Shown here: positions 1 to 10,191 of the stretch, in pieces
Position numbering within the stretch: position 1 is the first letter of the stretch
How the letters are laid out: each line of letters begins with the position of its first letter
Assembly: GCF_900187185.1 (NCBI RefSeq)
Contig: NZ_LT906465.1
Span: forward strand, 1,054,001 to 1,118,000
Reading direction: 5' to 3'
Source of the DNA: Chryseobacterium taklimakanense
Lineage (GTDB): Bacteria > Bacteroidota > Bacteroidia > Flavobacteriales > Weeksellaceae
DNA: 64,000 bases
The notes under the pieces: model-generated
Told to the model about the DNA's origin: nothing
Databases searched by the model: none
The model's input: the letters and a program-made list of their open reading frames with translations, nothing else
Made by a program: the position numbers and the translations under genes

Positions 1-35
1 CTGTTATGAAGTTCTTCCCATTCTTTTGTTTCCAT
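1..35 (-). CDS. start of an unidentified gene, cut by the window edge
   Basis: Reading leftward from an ATG at 35 the frame stays open to the window edge and begins METKEWEELHN. It lies 36 bases downstream of the hsdR stop on the same strand, so it may be the last gene of the restriction operon. Only about eleven residues are visible, too few to assign a family. The start is inferred from the ATG and the short gap to hsdR. Confidence 0.4.
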   Translation of the reverse strand, partial: METKEWEELHN

Positions 36-70
36 TATTTAATTTTTTGAATTTACTTCCCACACTTTAT

Positions 71-3000
71 TTATATATCTCCACCCACACCTTTGAATTT
101 CTCAACAAACGCTACTATTTTCTGAAATATACTTTGCTTTTTCGTAAGATAGTTAGGGTTTAGCGGACTCATCTTTGGTAGAATATCATTGAGTTCCGTA
201 CCATTGTCTGTAGCATATTCTCTTTGGAGTGAGCGCTTCAGATAGCGTTTCGCGGCTTCTTCATTTAATCTTTCCTCCTCGATAATTTCGGTGGCCTCAA
301 TTTTTTGTTTTTCCTGTGCGTAGGTGAAAAAGGCATCAATTATGTATGCCTTGTCTTTTATCTGGTCTAAATCGGTTTCATTAATAAAATCCACCACCAA
401 ACCTTCCTTGGCACGATTGCCGATGCTTCCTCGGATCACTCTGCGAATTTCTTCTACCAAAGAAGCTTTATCCTTCGTTTTCTTATGTTTTTCGAAAATG
501 AGTTCCAAAATATAATCCAGGTTGATTTCCTGAGATTTTAAAAGGTCTATTTCAAAAACCACATCATCCCAGTCAATCTGCGATTGATTTTCACCTTCAC
601 CTTCTTTATGTCGGCGCAGCCAATCCCGAATGTCATTGTAAGTAGAACGGTAATCCTGGACCGTTCTTTCAGGCAAAATTTCAATTTTTTGCATGATGGC
701 AATATCTTCATCAGTAACATAGTGTGTTTGCTTGAATTTTTCCACCGCTTCTTCATCACCCAAATTCAAAGACTGCAAATCTTTAAGATTCGTAAATTCA
801 TCATAATTCTGAAGGATATTCTCCACACGCAGATATTCCCCAAATAATTTAACAAAGTCTTTTTTGTCTTTTTCGGTTTCTATCTCATCCGGATTTGGAA
901 ATTTTTCGTTCAGGTCATTCACAATTTCCACAAAGCCTCTTCGCGCTTCACCTGTCACCAAATCTGTGAATCCTTGTAGGTATTCTTCGTAACTTTTCTC
1001 CAATACCACATTTTTGGTATTCTTGTCTCCAAAAAGCGTGATAGCATCCACCGTTGCCTGCTCCAAATCCCGGAAGGTAACAATGTTTCCAAAAGTTTTG
1101 GTAGCATCATAAATCCTGTTAGTTCTGGAAAATGCCTGCATTAAACCATGATAACGTAAGTTTTTATCTACAAACAACGTATTGAGGGTTGGTGCATCAA
1201 ATCCGGTAAGGAACATCCCTACCACAATAACGAGGTCGATTTCCTTACTTTTCACGCGTTTGGCAAGATCGCGATAATAGTTTTGAAATTCTTTGCTATC
1301 AACACCATAACTGCTTCCAAACATCGCATTATAATCATTGATGGCCTTCACTAAAAATTCTTTAGCGCTACTCTCCATTGCCGAAGGCTCAAAGGTTTCA
1401 TCCGTAATTTCACCGATAGCATTTTGCTCTTCATTCGCGGCAAAAGAATAGATGGTAGCAATTTTTAAAGGTTTTTCACTGTCTTTTTGCAAACGGTTCA
1501 GCTCCTCATAATAACATTTTGCTGCATCTACACTGCTTACAGCAAACATGGCATTGAACCCTTGGTTTCCGCCCATGTTTCTGTGGGTCTTTATCCTGAA
1601 ATTGTTTAAGATATATTGCGAAATTTCCTTTATTCTGTTAGGATGAAGGAACGCTTTTTTATTTTCTGCAGCATTCAGTTTTTTCTCGTCCTGTTCCGTT
1701 TCTATGTCTTTAAATTTTGGACGGACATTATTGTAGTCCACTTTAAATTTCAAAACTTTTTCATCACGAATAGCATCGGTAATCACATAGGAATGCAACT
1801 CCCTGCCGAAAACACTTGCCGTAGTTTCAGAACCTAAAGCATTTTCAGGAAAAATAGGCGTTCCTGTAAAGCCGAATTGATAGAATTTTTTAAATTTTTT
1901 CTTTAAATTTTTCTGCGCTTCCCCAAACTGCGAGCGGTGCGCCTCATCAAAAATAAAAACCACCTGTTTCTGATAAATTTCCAGATCGCTCTCACTCTTC
2001 ATGAGGTTGTTGAGCTTCTGGATGGTGGTGACGATAATTTTATTGTCGGTTTTTTCAATATTCCTTTTTAGTCCGGCTGTGCTGTCAGAACCATTCACGC
2101 TGTCCGGAGAAAAGCGCTGGTATTCTTTCATGGTTTGGAAGTCCAGATCTTTTCTGTCCACCACAAAAAATACTTTATCTATAAAATCTAATTTTGTGGC
2201 CAGTCGCGCCGTTTTAAAACTGGTCAAAGTTTTTCCCGAGCCTGTGGTATGCCAGATAAATCCACCACTTTCATTTTTTGACCAGTTTTTTGCCTGGTAA
2301 GAACTCTGTATTTTCCATAAAATTCTTTCGGTAGCTGCAATCTGGTAGGGCCGCATGATGAGCAATGTATTACTTACATCAAATACAGCGTACTTTAAAA
2401 TAACATCCAGCAAGGTTTTTTTCTGAAAAAAGGTGGCGGTAAAATCTTTTAAATCTTTAATCAGGGAATTGTCTGCCCGGGCCCAGTTCATGGTAAAATC
2501 AAAACTGTTTTTGTCGCGCTGCACCGTGTTGGCAAAATACCGCGTATCTGTTCCGTTGGAAATCACGAAAATCTGCACATATCTGAACAGAGAATTTTCT
2601 GTATTAAAACTTTCCTTGGTGTAACGGTGTACCTGATTAAAGGCTTCACGAATGGCTACACCACGCTTTTTGAGTTCTACCTGTACCAGTGGCAAACCGT
2701 TCACTAAAACGGTAACGTCGTAGCGGTTTTGGTGCTTTCCTTTTTGTTCAAATTGTGAGAGCACCTGCACTTTGTTGCGTGCTATGTTGTTTTTATCTAC
2801 CAAATAAATGTTCTGGATATGCCCGTCATCAAAAACAAAATCATAAACATGGTTGTCCTGAATTTTTCGTGTTTTCTCTATCAGGTTTTCGCCGGGTTTG
2901 TCCAGATATTCTTCTACAAAGCGCACCCATTCACTATCCGTAAAAACCATATTGTTGAGCACCTGAAGTTGCGTGCGTACATTTTCGAGCATGGCACCTG

Positions 3001-3178
3001 CACTTTTGATATGGGAAGCATCTTCATAACCTTGCTGTATTAAGTCTTTTATAAACTCCTTTTCCAGGTCTGCTTCGGTTTGGTAAACTGCAGGCGCTTC
3101 ATGTACGGAAGATATTTTAACGTATTTATCTAGGACGATGAAGTTGTTGGTTTCGGCGATGGTATTATACTGTGACAT
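71..3178 (-). CDS. hsdR: type I restriction enzyme, R (motor-nuclease) subunit
   Basis: The 1035-residue subunit translocates DNA using ATP and cuts it when the complex meets unmethylated target sites. A PD-(D/E)xK-type nuclease lies near the N-terminus, with D154 and the E168-L-K170 motif. A superfamily 2 helicase motor follows, with Walker A TTGSGKT at 311-317, a DEAH box ([10 protein letters not shown], about residue 410) and the later motif [10 protein letters not shown]. The C-terminal 250 residues are the charged helical part that docks to HsdM/HsdS. The length is normal for the family. The start overlaps the end of the anticodon nuclease gene by 14 bases, so the two are probably translationally coupled. 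It is the last clear gene of the hsd operon and looks intact. Confidence 0.97.
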   Translation of the reverse strand: MSQYNTIAETNNFIVLDKYVKISSVHEAPAVYQTEADLEKEFIKDLIQQGYEDASHIKSAGAMLENVRTQLQVLNNMVFTDSEWVRFVEEYLDKPGENLIEKTRKIQDNHVYDFVFDDGHIQNIYLVDKNNIARNKVQVLSQFEQKGKHQNRYDVTVLVNGLPLVQVELKKRGVAIREAFNQVHRYTKESFNTENSLFRYVQIFVISNGTDTRYFANTVQRDKNSFDFTMNWARADNSLIKDLKDFTATFFQKKTLLDVILKYAVFDVSNTLLIMRPYQIAATERILWKIQSSYQAKNWSKNESGGFIWHTTGSGKTLTSFKTARLATKLDFIDKVFFVVDRKDLDFQTMKEYQRFSPDSVNGSDSTAGLKRNIEKTDNKIIVTTIQKLNNLMKSESDLEIYQKQVVFIFDEAHRSQFGEAQKNLKKKFKKFYQFGFTGTPIFPENALGSETTASVFGRELHSYVITDAIRDEKVLKFKVDYNNVRPKFKDIETEQDEKKLNAAENKKAFLHPNRIKEISQYILNNFRIKTHRNMGGNQGFNAMFAVSSVDAAKCYYEELNRLQKDSEKPLKIATIYSFAANEEQNAIGEITDETFEPSAMESSAKEFLVKAINDYNAMFGSSYGVDSKEFQNYYRDLAKRVKSKEIDLVIVVGMFLTGFDAPTLNTLFVDKNLRYHGLMQAFSRTNRIYDATKTFGNIVTFRDLEQATVDAITLFGDKNTKNVVLEKSYEEYLQGFTDLVTGEARRGFVEIVNDLNEKFPNPDEIETEKDKKDFVKLFGEYLRVENILQNYDEFTNLKDLQSLNLGDEEAVEKFKQTHYVTDEDIAIMQKIEILPERTVQDYRSTYNDIRDWLRRHKEGEGENQSQIDWDDVVFEIDLLKSQEINLDYILELIFEKHKKTKDKASLVEEIRRVIRGSIGNRAKEGLVVDFINETDLDQIKDKAYIIDAFFTYAQEKQKIEATEIIEEERLNEEAAKRYLKRSLQREYATDNGTELNDILPKMSPLNPNYLTKKQSIFQKIVAFVEKFKGVGGDI

Positions 3179-4370
3179 TTTCTTCTTCTGTTGTATTATT
3201 TTTATGGTCTTTAAAACGATAATTCGTTTTGATTTGTTTTACCAAGTAAATTAAGACTCTTTTATCGTTGTCGTTTATTACGGTCGTTTCTTCCCCTGAA
3301 AATTTGCTGTGACTTGAAAGATTGATGATTCGATTATAATAAGCTTCTTGCGATTCGGCAGGTAGAAGTTCCTTCCACTTATTATAGCCTAAAAATGTAG
3401 ACATTTTTTCCAAAATATTTCTTAAAAAATTAAAGTGATATTTCTGAATATTTTCCGGTGTAGTTATAAGTTTTTCCAATTCTGATAAAAGGAATAAGTG
3501 ATAAGAAAATGGCGAATCATTATTTTGGTTTTTTAAATAATAAGTTCCATCCTCCAACTTTTCTAATATATATTTTGAAGAGTGTTTTGGTTTGTAGTTA
3601 TATTTCGGTTCTGCGTTATTAAACTCATTAAATAAGACATTATAAAATAACGGGTTGTGAGTTGTAATTATAAATTTAATTTCAGATTGGCTCCATTTAA
3701 TTAATTCCGCAATATTAACTGCCAACTCAATTAAATGGGTTTCATCTAATGAACTTACAGGATCATCAATAAACACGTATTTCAAATCATTAAAAACATC
3801 GGTCGCTCTATCTGATTTTTCAGGAATGTTTAACACATCAATAGTTTCTTCTAATAAACTATAAAAAACACTCCAAATAAAGCAGCTTTCCTCCCCCTTA
3901 GAAATTTTTATATTTTCTGGCGCTTCATCATTACCTCGTTCAAAAGAAAAATGGACTTCAGAAAATGCCGGGATAATTATGTCTTTTTCTGCAGCATCTT
4001 TTATACTGTATGCTTCATTAAATTTCGGTGTCAACTTAGCACTGGTATAGCGTTGAAAATGTGTTGTTATGCTCGCTTCTTTCCCTTGGTCTACCAAAAC
4101 CCAATTGGTGTAATTATTTGGCTGTATCTTCAGTTTTCTATCAGAATCATACTGCAAGTCATTATCCCAATAAAATAAATCCTCAGTGAATGCATTATAA
4201 TACAATACTTTTACTTTTTCATCTTCGGTTTCACTGGATTTTGGAGAAATCAATTCTTTAAACTCGCGGGAAAGTCTTGTTTTTCCGGTTCCGTTAAAGG
4301 CATAGATTAACTGCACCTTTTTATTGGCGTCTTTTAAATCTTGAGCTATTTCCCGTAAAGTTTTTCCCAT
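3165..4370 (-). CDS. prrC: PrrC-type anticodon nuclease
   Basis: This 401-residue protein matches E. coli PrrC in length (about 396), in its opening MGKTL..IAQ and in [17 protein letters not shown]. An ABC-type ATPase comes first: Walker A NGTGKT at 26-31, signature SKGEES at 157-162, Walker B with IDDPVSSLD at 201-209 and the H-loop TTHNP with H238. The C-terminal nuclease region carries R317, E321 and H354, with nearly the spacing of the known PrrC triad R320/E324/H356. PrrC cuts tRNA-Lys at the anticodon. In E. coli it is held silent by the type I enzyme and released when a phage protein inhibits that enzyme. Here it sits between hsdS and hsdR as in the prr locus. Its ATG overlaps the hsdS stop by one base. 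Family and residues are read from the sequence; activity is inferred. Confidence 0.92.
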   Translation of the reverse strand: MGKTLREIAQDLKDANKKVQLIYAFNGTGKTRLSREFKELISPKSSETEDEKVKVLYYNAFTEDLFYWDNDLQYDSDRKLKIQPNNYTNWVLVDQGKEASITTHFQRYTSAKLTPKFNEAYSIKDAAEKDIIIPAFSEVHFSFERGNDEAPENIKISKGEESCFIWSVFYSLLEETIDVLNIPEKSDRATDVFNDLKYVFIDDPVSSLDETHLIELAVNIAELIKWSQSEIKFIITTHNPLFYNVLFNEFNNAEPKYNYKPKHSSKYILEKLEDGTYYLKNQNNDSPFSYHLFLLSELEKLITTPENIQKYHFNFLRNILEKMSTFLGYNKWKELLPAESQEAYYNRIINLSSHSKFSGEETTVINDNDKRVLIYLVKQIKTNYRFKDHKNNTTEEENVTV

Positions 4371-4966
4371 TATGCGCTAACTTTTTGATCATGAAAATCC
4401 AACAAAAGATCCCTGTAATACTCGTACTCTGTTTTTCTTAATTTTATTTCCTTGGTCAGTTCTTCTATGATGGTTTTATTCGCCAAATCATATTCGTCTA
4501 AAAGTTTTACAATGCGGGTTTGTTTTGCTAATTCAGGAACAAAAATTAATATCTTCTCCATATCCTTAGCAGAAACATCGATAACCTTAATTCCTTTAGC
4601 ATATCTTTTCTTTTCATTATAAAAATGAATAGTTTGAGTGTAATAAACAAAGTACTTTCCCAATATCAATTCAGAGGGTTTGAAAATTGACGCATGTCCT
4701 CCTGTAACTGCTTGTTCCTCTCCCAAATATAAAAGTGATTTTCCCACGTCATCTAAATTTTCACTTGTATTGGTAATTATTACATCACCATAATTTACTT
4801 TTTGTAGTTTTTCTGCCGTCTCTGCCGACACAAATGATTTTGTTGAATATGCGACAGTATTATAATAAGTATAAATCTGACCGTAATGAATAGCAGGAAT
4901 TCCAGTTTCTGCAAAATCTGATTTGGGTAAGCCATTCCCTCTTATAATTTTTCCTAAGTCGCTCAT
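4370..4966 (-). CDS. hsdS: type I specificity subunit, second half (target domain 2)
   Basis: These 198 residues form one target-recognition domain, beginning [17 protein letters not shown], a typical TRD opening. It is followed by the long conserved helix ([16 protein letters not shown].., then [16 protein letters not shown]). This is the second half of an ordinary HsdS. It is one frame off the preceding half because of the G9 run at 4980-4988. With eight G the frames join through the residues KWFK just before this Met. As read, it could still be made by re-initiation, since its ATG lies 10 bases after the upstream stop. Its own stop overlaps the prrC start (TAATG). Confidence 0.9.
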   Translation of the reverse strand: MSDLGKIIRGNGLPKSDFAETGIPAIHYGQIYTYYNTVAYSTKSFVSAETAEKLQKVNYGDVIITNTSENLDDVGKSLLYLGEEQAVTGGHASIFKPSELILGKYFVYYTQTIHFYNEKKRYAKGIKVIDVSAKDMEKILIFVPELAKQTRIVKLLDEYDLANKTIIEELTKEIKLRKTEYEYYRDLLLDFHDQKVSA

Positions 4967-4976
4967 TTTGAACCAT

Positions 4977-5588
4977 TTACCCCCCCCCTATTTCATTGAA
5001 ATCCAACAACTTATCGCGGTAATGCTCGTATTGCTTTTTTCTTAACTCAATTTCTTTGGAAAGTTCGCTGATGATGGCGGTATTTTTTTCCGTGAGCTCA
5101 TCCAAAATGCGCACAATCTCTCTCTGAATTTCCAAAGACTTTTCAGGATTTTCAGGGCAGGGAATTGGCATTTTCTTTAATGAAAAATTACTAATCCATT
5201 GTCGTTTATGGTCTCCATCAGAAGAATCTATTGGTAATGAATTGAGCCAATAATAAAAATATTTTAATGAAATAATAGAGTCATCAATTGGTAATAAAAT
5301 TTTCATTGCAGATGATTTTGCTTTAAAATCGAAATCTACCCATTTATTTGCTGTTGTAAAGTCATCGAAAATTATTACTGGTGACTTTGACGCTTCATAT
5401 ATACCCGTATCTTCGCTAGTATAGCCCAAAATAAATGTTTTACCAGCAGTTAACACAGGTGTACTAAAAGTTGGATGATAATTTTTAGTTCTCACCAAAT
5501 AATTTGTTGGTTGCAAATAGTCAATATACTCACCAACTGTCCTCATTTGAACATCAACTCCCTCCAATAATTTTTCTAAAATACTCAT
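4977..5588 (-). CDS. hsdS: type I specificity subunit, first half (target domain 1)
   Basis: These 203 residues are the N-terminal half of HsdS: one target-recognition domain (about 1-150, including a PVLTAGKTFILGYT stretch and the WISNFSLKKMPIPCP end common to TRDs), then the central conserved helix (EIQREIVRILDELTEKN.. to YEHYRDKLLDF). The protein ends in three glycines encoded by the G9 run. Half-length S proteins of this form are known in some systems to pair with themselves and recognise a symmetric split target, so the truncated product may be active. The start overlaps the rhuM end by four bases (ATGA). Confidence 0.9.
   Translation of the reverse strand: MSILEKLLEGVDVQMRTVGEYIDYLQPTNYLVRTKNYHPTFSTPVLTAGKTFILGYTSEDTGIYEASKSPVIIFDDFTTANKWVDFDFKAKSSAMKILLPIDDSIISLKYFYYWLNSLPIDSSDGDHKRQWISNFSLKKMPIPCPENPEKSLEIQREIVRILDELTEKNTAIISELSKEIELRKKQYEHYRDKLLDFNEIGGG
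4980..4988 (-). repeat. G9 homopolymer switch inside hsdS
   Basis: On the coding (minus) strand this is nine consecutive G followed directly by TAA, so the first half-gene ends in Gly-Gly-Gly-stop. With eight G the reading becomes GGT AAA TGG TTC AAA ATG, which joins both hsdS halves into about 405 residues. With ten G the frame stops at a TGA shortly after the run. One length in three therefore gives the full protein. Runs of this length are known to vary by slipped-strand mispairing, and a poly-G run at the same place in neisserial NgoAV hsdS changes DNA specificity. Confidence 0.9.
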
Positions 5589-6583
5589 TTTTTACGGCTT
5601 GCTTTTTTTGCAGTTTTTTCCAGATCTGCTATGGTTTCCAAATAATTTTTTTCTACCGCACTGAGGGTTTTGGCTTTGTATTTCCGGTATTCCCGCTCCG
5701 CCTTTTCCTTGGCTTGTGCGTGGGAAATGCTTCCGGCGTTATCCAGGACTTTTCTTCCTGCAGATTGCAGGATATTATCCAACTCGGTTACAAAATCTGC
5801 CATACGCATTTCACGTTCTTCAATGGCGCTGAGTTCTGCCAAATCAAAATACGCTGCCACCAAATTGTTCAGCACTCTAAGTTCTTTTTCTTCCAGGAAA
5901 TTTTTAGCAATCATGGCTTCGGCTTTGGTTGGTTCCTCCGCTTTAAAATTAGTAAGTCCGGCAAAAGGTTTGTTGCTGTCTACCCGCATATAAATTACTT
6001 CACTCGCAGTATTGCCATGTGCCGCATAATGCAGTTTGTTCTGCACCATTTTAAAAAATGCCAAACTTTCATCGCTCTTAGGGTCGTAGTCCGTAGCCGT
6101 AGCATACAAATCCAGGACTTGCCGGTACATCACTTTCTCGCTGGAGCGGATATCCCGAATCCGGTTTAATAATTCTTTCCAGTAATTCCCGCCTCCAAGA
6201 TTTTTCAGCCGATCATCGTCCATCGCAAAGCCTTTCACAATGTACTCTTTTAATCTTTGGGTTGCCCACTGGCGAAAACGGGTCGCTATTTTGGAATTGA
6301 TACGGTACCCCAATGCAATAACCATATCCAGATTATAATAGTCCAATTCACGGGAAACCTCTCTACCACCTTCCTGCTGAACTGTTCGGATTTTCCGAAC
6401 AGTTGCTTCCTGGTTCAATTCTTCATCTCCAAAAATATTTTTAATGTGTTCACTCACTGTCGATTTTGAAGTTTGATACAACTCTACCAACTGTTTTTGA
6501 GTCATCCAAACGGTTTCATCTTCAAGCTGGACATTAATTTTGGTAAGGCCATCGTCTGTTATATATAATATAATTTCGCTCAT
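5585..6583 (-). CDS. rhuM: RhuM family protein in the hsd operon
   Basis: 332 residues. The N-terminus ([29 protein letters not shown], then [15 protein letters not shown] and [15 protein letters not shown]) is the hallmark of the RhuM family first named from Salmonella pathogenicity island 3. The N-terminal part looks like a helix-turn-helix domain. The C-terminal half is helical, with a basic tail (KKASRKK). The biochemical role is not established. Homologues often lie inside type I restriction operons of Bacteroidota, as here, where the gene overlaps both hsdM and hsdS by four bases. A regulatory or accessory defence role is inference only. Confidence 0.9.
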   Translation of the reverse strand: MSEIILYITDDGLTKINVQLEDETVWMTQKQLVELYQTSKSTVSEHIKNIFGDEELNQEATVRKIRTVQQEGGREVSRELDYYNLDMVIALGYRINSKIATRFRQWATQRLKEYIVKGFAMDDDRLKNLGGGNYWKELLNRIRDIRSSEKVMYRQVLDLYATATDYDPKSDESLAFFKMVQNKLHYAAHGNTASEVIYMRVDSNKPFAGLTNFKAEEPTKAEAMIAKNFLEEKELRVLNNLVAAYFDLAELSAIEEREMRMADFVTELDNILQSAGRKVLDNAGSISHAQAKEKAEREYRKYKAKTLSAVEKNYLETIADLEKTAKKASRKK

Positions 6584-8127
6584 CCTCCAATTTCTTTTAT
6601 GATTAGATCAATCTCGGCACGAAGCGTATTGATTTTGGCTACGGTTTCTGCAACCTCGGCCTTTAACTCATCAATATTTATTTTCTCTCGCGTGTCCTTG
6701 GCTTCTACATAAGAACTCACGGAAAGGTTGTAGTCGTTTTCCGCAATCTTCGCATTGTCTATCGTCGTTGCTACATTCGCCACTTCTTCCTTGGTATCAA
6801 AAATTTCTATAATTCGGGCGACATGGTGGTCTTCCAAAATATTATTATTCGTAATTTTTTTAAAGAAGTCTTCGCCACTGGCGTCAATAAACTGGGTTCT
6901 GGTATCGGTTTTATGTTTGGAAAGCACCAAAATAGTCACGGAAATAGAGGTGCCGTAAAACAGATTGGAAGGCAACGCAATAATGGTTTCCACAAAATTA
7001 TTGTCCACCAGGTATTTTCTGATTTTCTGTTCTGCACCACCACGGTAAAATATTCCCGGAAAGCAGACGATGGCTGCTCTTCCTTTTGCCGAAAGATAAT
7101 TGAGCGCGTGGAGCACAAAAGCAAAATCTGCCTTGGATTTTGGAGCAAGGACTCCGGCAGGCGCAAAACGGTCGTCATTAATTAAGGTTGGATCGTCGTT
7201 ACCCACCCAGTTAACAGAATACGGCGGGTTAGAAACGATGGCGTCAAATGGTTTATCATTCAAAAAGTGGGGTTCCGTTAAGGTATTTCCCAGCGCAATA
7301 TCAAATTTATCGTAATTGATGTTGTGCAAGAACATATTCATACGGGCCAGGTTATAAGTGGTATGGTTGATTTCCTGCCCGAAAAACCCTTCTTCTATAA
7401 TATGGTCGTCAAACTGTTTCTTGGCCTGCAAAAGCAAGGATCCGGAACCAACTGCGGGATCGTAGATTTTGTTCACTTTATCCTGCCTGTGCATGGCGAG
7501 TTGGGCAATTAGCCGCGAAACATTCTGCGGCGTGAAAAATTCGCCACCTGATTTACCTGCATTTGCGGCATAGTTGTTAATAAGGTATTCGTAAGCGTCG
7601 CCAAATAAATCGATATGGTTGTCTTCAAAATTACCGAAAGGAAGTTCGCTTACGCCATTCAGAACCGATGCAAGACGCTTGTTTTTCTCATCTACCGTGT
7701 TGCCCAATCTTGTGCTGGTGGTATCAAAATCAGCAAATAAACCCTTAATATCCTGTTCTGAAGCATAGCCAGATGCAGAATTTTCTATAGATTCAAAAAT
7801 TGATTTTAATTCAGTATTGAGATTTTCATTGTCTTTCGCTTTCGCCACTACATTGGCGAATAACTGACTGGGATAGATGAAGTAGCCTTTGGTTTTTACG
7901 GCATCTTCTTTTATATCTACCGTGATAATATCGTCTGAAAGTTCAGCATAATTGATCTCATCATCTCCGCCTTCCATATAATTAGCAAAATTTTCGCTAA
8001 TAAAACGGTAGAACAAAGTTCCGAGAACAAATTGCTTAAAATCCCAACCATCCACGGAACCTCGCACCTCGTTGGCAATTTTCCATATTTGGTTTCGCAG
8101 CTGGGTCTTTTGTATAGTGCTTGTCAT
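6580..8127 (-). CDS. hsdM: type I restriction system, DNA methyltransferase subunit
   Basis: 515 residues forming the N6-adenine methyltransferase that, with HsdS, modifies the host's own recognition sites. The N-terminal helical domain (about 1-165) is followed by the catalytic domain, with the AdoMet-binding motif DPAVGSGS at 223-230 and the catalytic SNPPYS (NPPY class) at 299-304. The [13 protein letters not shown] segment before motif I is typical of HsdM. It is the first gene of the operon, and its stop overlaps the rhuM start. A likely -7 box lies about 67 bases upstream. Confidence 0.97.
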   Translation of the reverse strand: MTSTIQKTQLRNQIWKIANEVRGSVDGWDFKQFVLGTLFYRFISENFANYMEGGDDEINYAELSDDIITVDIKEDAVKTKGYFIYPSQLFANVVAKAKDNENLNTELKSIFESIENSASGYASEQDIKGLFADFDTTSTRLGNTVDEKNKRLASVLNGVSELPFGNFEDNHIDLFGDAYEYLINNYAANAGKSGGEFFTPQNVSRLIAQLAMHRQDKVNKIYDPAVGSGSLLLQAKKQFDDHIIEEGFFGQEINHTTYNLARMNMFLHNINYDKFDIALGNTLTEPHFLNDKPFDAIVSNPPYSVNWVGNDDPTLINDDRFAPAGVLAPKSKADFAFVLHALNYLSAKGRAAIVCFPGIFYRGGAEQKIRKYLVDNNFVETIIALPSNLFYGTSISVTILVLSKHKTDTRTQFIDASGEDFFKKITNNNILEDHHVARIIEIFDTKEEVANVATTIDNAKIAENDYNLSVSSYVEAKDTREKINIDELKAEVAETVAKINTLRAEIDLIIKEIGG

Positions 8128-8193
8128 TTAGTTTTTAGTCGTATTTTTTTGTGCATTCCGGTTGTACCGTTAACGCAAATTTTCCGTAATTTT

Positions 8194-8201
8194 CAAAATT
8201 A
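8194..8201 (-). promoter_or_regulatory. putative -7 box of the hsd operon promoter
   Basis: The minus strand reads TAATTTTG, matching the Bacteroidota -7 consensus TAnnTTTG, 67 bases before the hsdM ATG. No clear TTG box is seen at the usual distance upstream, so the call rests on the -7 box and its position. Confidence 0.4.
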
Positions 8202-8256
8202 AGGAAATTAAATTTCTTAGGTAGCATTTAGTATCCTCGCAGTGAAGAAAACAAAA

Positions 8257-8286
8257 TGTCCAGTTTTTTAATTAAAAAACTGGACA
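8257..8286 (-). terminator. perfect 30-base palindrome, probable terminator
   Basis: Two 15-base arms (TGTCCAGTTTTTTAA and its exact complement) meet with no loop bases. It lies 14 bases after the stop of the truncated gene at 8300-8635 and is followed on the minus strand by TTTTGTTTTC, so it can act as an intrinsic terminator separating this remnant from the hsd operon. A perfect palindrome at a gene/cargo junction could also be the scar or terminus of a mobile element. Confidence 0.5.
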
Positions 8287-8299
8287 AACAACACTTGAT

Positions 8300-8635
8300 T
8301 TACCTACTCTCATACCCCTCCTTAAACTTCAAGAACTTTTCTGCGTCTTTGGGATTTTTCTGCATCCATTTGTTCATCAGCGTGGTATTGTGTTCCAGCT
8401 GTTTTACTTGCTCTGTTTCATAGATCGCCTTGTTTTCATTCTTGATCTCCTTGAGGATTTCCTCTCGAACCTCGGTCTTGGTGCGGATGCTTTCGCGGTA
8501 CCAGTTTTTTCCGAGATAAACAGTTGCTGTTAAAATAAAAAATGCAACCAGCAATAGAGCCAGGATTCCGAAAAACCAATATTTAACAGTATCTGATTTC
8601 TGATGGAATCTAAGGCTCAGCAGGATAGGCCTCAA
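8300..8635 (-). pseudogene. truncated copy of the mobile-element membrane protein at 18318-18902
   Basis: From about residue 11 to the end (HQKSDTVKYWFFG.. to ..KFKEGYESR) this is a near-identical copy of the C-terminal 100 residues of the intact 194-residue protein at 18318-18902. It includes the single membrane segment and the charged tail. The nucleotide match covers about 320 bases, is over 90% by eye and stops abruptly near 8617. The upstream ten residues come from unrelated junction DNA, so the N-terminal half is missing. It marks the remains of a second, related mobile element beside the restriction operon. Confidence 0.85.
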
Positions 8636-8716
8636 AGCAAAAATTTAATATTGCCCATCGCAAATTTATCCGTATACAAGGCTGTTAGCCTTATCCAACC
8701 ATTTTTTTATCCAAAT

Positions 8717-8746
8717 AAAAAAACCGCCAGCCATAGCGGCAGGCGG
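8717..8746 (-). terminator. intrinsic terminator of the susCD-phosphatase operon
   Basis: On the minus strand CCGCC-T-GCC pairs with GGC-T-GGCGG around a five-base loop and is followed by seven T. It lies 20 bases after the stop of the metallophosphoesterase gene, the last gene of the operon. Confidence 0.8.
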
Positions 8747-8766
8747 CGATATAGTCATAAAAAATT

Positions 8767-10191
8767 TCAATGCGAAAGCATCTCAGCCGGGATATTCTGC
8801 TCAGGGATCCCGATGCTGGAGATGCCCACATCCAGCACCTGCCCCATATAGTCCTCGAAGTATAGCACCTCTATTTTGTGGTAACCTTTCTCCAGCGCCA
8901 CTATGCCCTCTTTGCGCTGAGCGCTGTGTCCGCCATCGTTATCTACAATGGTTTGGCCATCTATTTTAATAACGGAGCCGTCGTCAGAGTAGCTGTAAAA
9001 TTTATAAAAAGCAGTCTCGGGAATGCGGATATACCCGCTAAAGGACAGGGCAAAGTGGTCTTCTGCGGCGGCATTCTCAAGGTCTATTTTAGTTGCAGTA
9101 CCGCTTTTCAGTTCTTTCAGGTTCCCAATTTCCTTTACCGATTTTATTTTTCCTTCGTAATAACTGTAATGCAGGCCTTCATTACTTGGTTTCACATTCT
9201 GCGCTTTCAGAACTTTGGTTTTTTCGCTAATTTCCGAAAGCCCGGACGGGAAACTGTAAGGAAATTTCCTGCCGGAAGGCAGCGACAGATAGGATGAAAA
9301 AGCAAACTGATCTTCTTTTAAAGTTATCACTCTGCCGCCCTGCTCCAGCCTGCCGTAGCCATCGTTGCCGGTCTTCGCACCGTAGCCAAGCGCAACCCCG
9401 CGGTAGCTTCCGATATAATTGTTATCGTGGTCGTGCCCGCAGAAAACGCCAATTACATCCTTGCGCTCCAGTATAGCGGCCATCAAGCCACTGTTTACCG
9501 CCGCCGAAGATACATCTTCATTTGCCTCTCCCACTTTTGCCGGGTCCTTCGCCACCACCGCGAATTCCGGCAACGGGATATGGAAGAACATCAGCGCGGG
9601 CAAAGTTTTCCCCGCAGATTTTTCAATCCGTTCGCTTTCTTCAGCGTACCAGGAAATTTGGTCGCGCTTAATCCACGCATAGTTGCCAAGCTTAGGGTTG
9701 CGGGTGTAATCCCCGCTGTCTAAGAAATAAAGCGTAGCGGCCGGTTTGTTGGTTTTTGAAGAATGCACCGGGAGCGAGAAATTTGCAACGCCTGCCACAG
9801 AGCCCTTTTCACCAACAAAATGCGGGAAAGTTTTCAGAAAATCAAAAGATTGTGCATTGGTCCAGTCCTGCTCGGCATCGTGGTTTCCGAAGACCAAAGT
9901 CCACGGCACGCCTGCCTCCTCTATGATTTTGCCAAGGTTTCTCCAGCCGTCCCTCATCGGGATACAGTTGACATTATCGCCATCCAGCACGATGAAATCA
10001 GGCTTTTCAGCCGCTATTATCCTGCGGAGGGTTTCCGTAGTTTTATTGGTATATTTCGGCTCATTGCTCCAGTGTATGTCCGTAAACTGGAGGATTTTAA
10101 GCTCACCATCAGAATTAAATTTCAACTGATTTTTCTGCGCGTACGCCATTGCTACGGCAGAAAGCAACAATGCAAAAAAGAATTTTTTCAT
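8767..10191 (-). CDS. secreted metallophosphoesterase with C-terminal PA14-like domain
   Basis: 474 residues. A signal peptide (about 1-19, ending AMAYAQ) directs it out of the cytoplasm. The calcineurin-like domain (about 30-330) has the metal-binding set FTDIH (38-40), LDGDN (71-73), FGNHD (102-105) and a late GHDHDN. The C-terminal 100 residues (FSGYIRIPETAFYKFYSYSDDGS, then DNDGGH and KGYHKIEVLYFE) look like a PA14/GLEYA-type sugar- or surface-binding module. It probably removes phosphate from an outer substrate. Its start overlaps the end of the phosphodiesterase/alkaline phosphatase gene by four bases, making it the last gene of a susC-susD-phosphatase operon. Confidence 0.88.
   Translation of the reverse strand: MKKFFFALLLSAVAMAYAQKNQLKFNSDGELKILQFTDIHWSNEPKYTNKTTETLRRIIAAEKPDFIVLDGDNVNCIPMRDGWRNLGKIIEEAGVPWTLVFGNHDAEQDWTNAQSFDFLKTFPHFVGEKGSVAGVANFSLPVHSSKTNKPAATLYFLDSGDYTRNPKLGNYAWIKRDQISWYAEESERIEKSAGKTLPALMFFHIPLPEFAVVAKDPAKVGEANEDVSSAAVNSGLMAAILERKDVIGVFCGHDHDNNYIGSYRGVALGYGAKTGNDGYGRLEQGGRVITLKEDQFAFSSYLSLPSGRKFPYSFPSGLSEISEKTKVLKAQNVKPSNEGLHYSYYEGKIKSVKEIGNLKELKSGTATKIDLENAAAEDHFALSFSGYIRIPETAFYKFYSYSDDGSVIKIDGQTIVDNDGGHSAQRKEGIVALEKGYHKIEVLYFEDYMGQVLDVGISSIGIPEQNIPAEMLSH

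Noticed and set aside
8300-8635. Independent small membrane-protein gene
   Set aside because: Its first ten residues come from junction DNA and the rest is a truncated copy of the gene at 18318.
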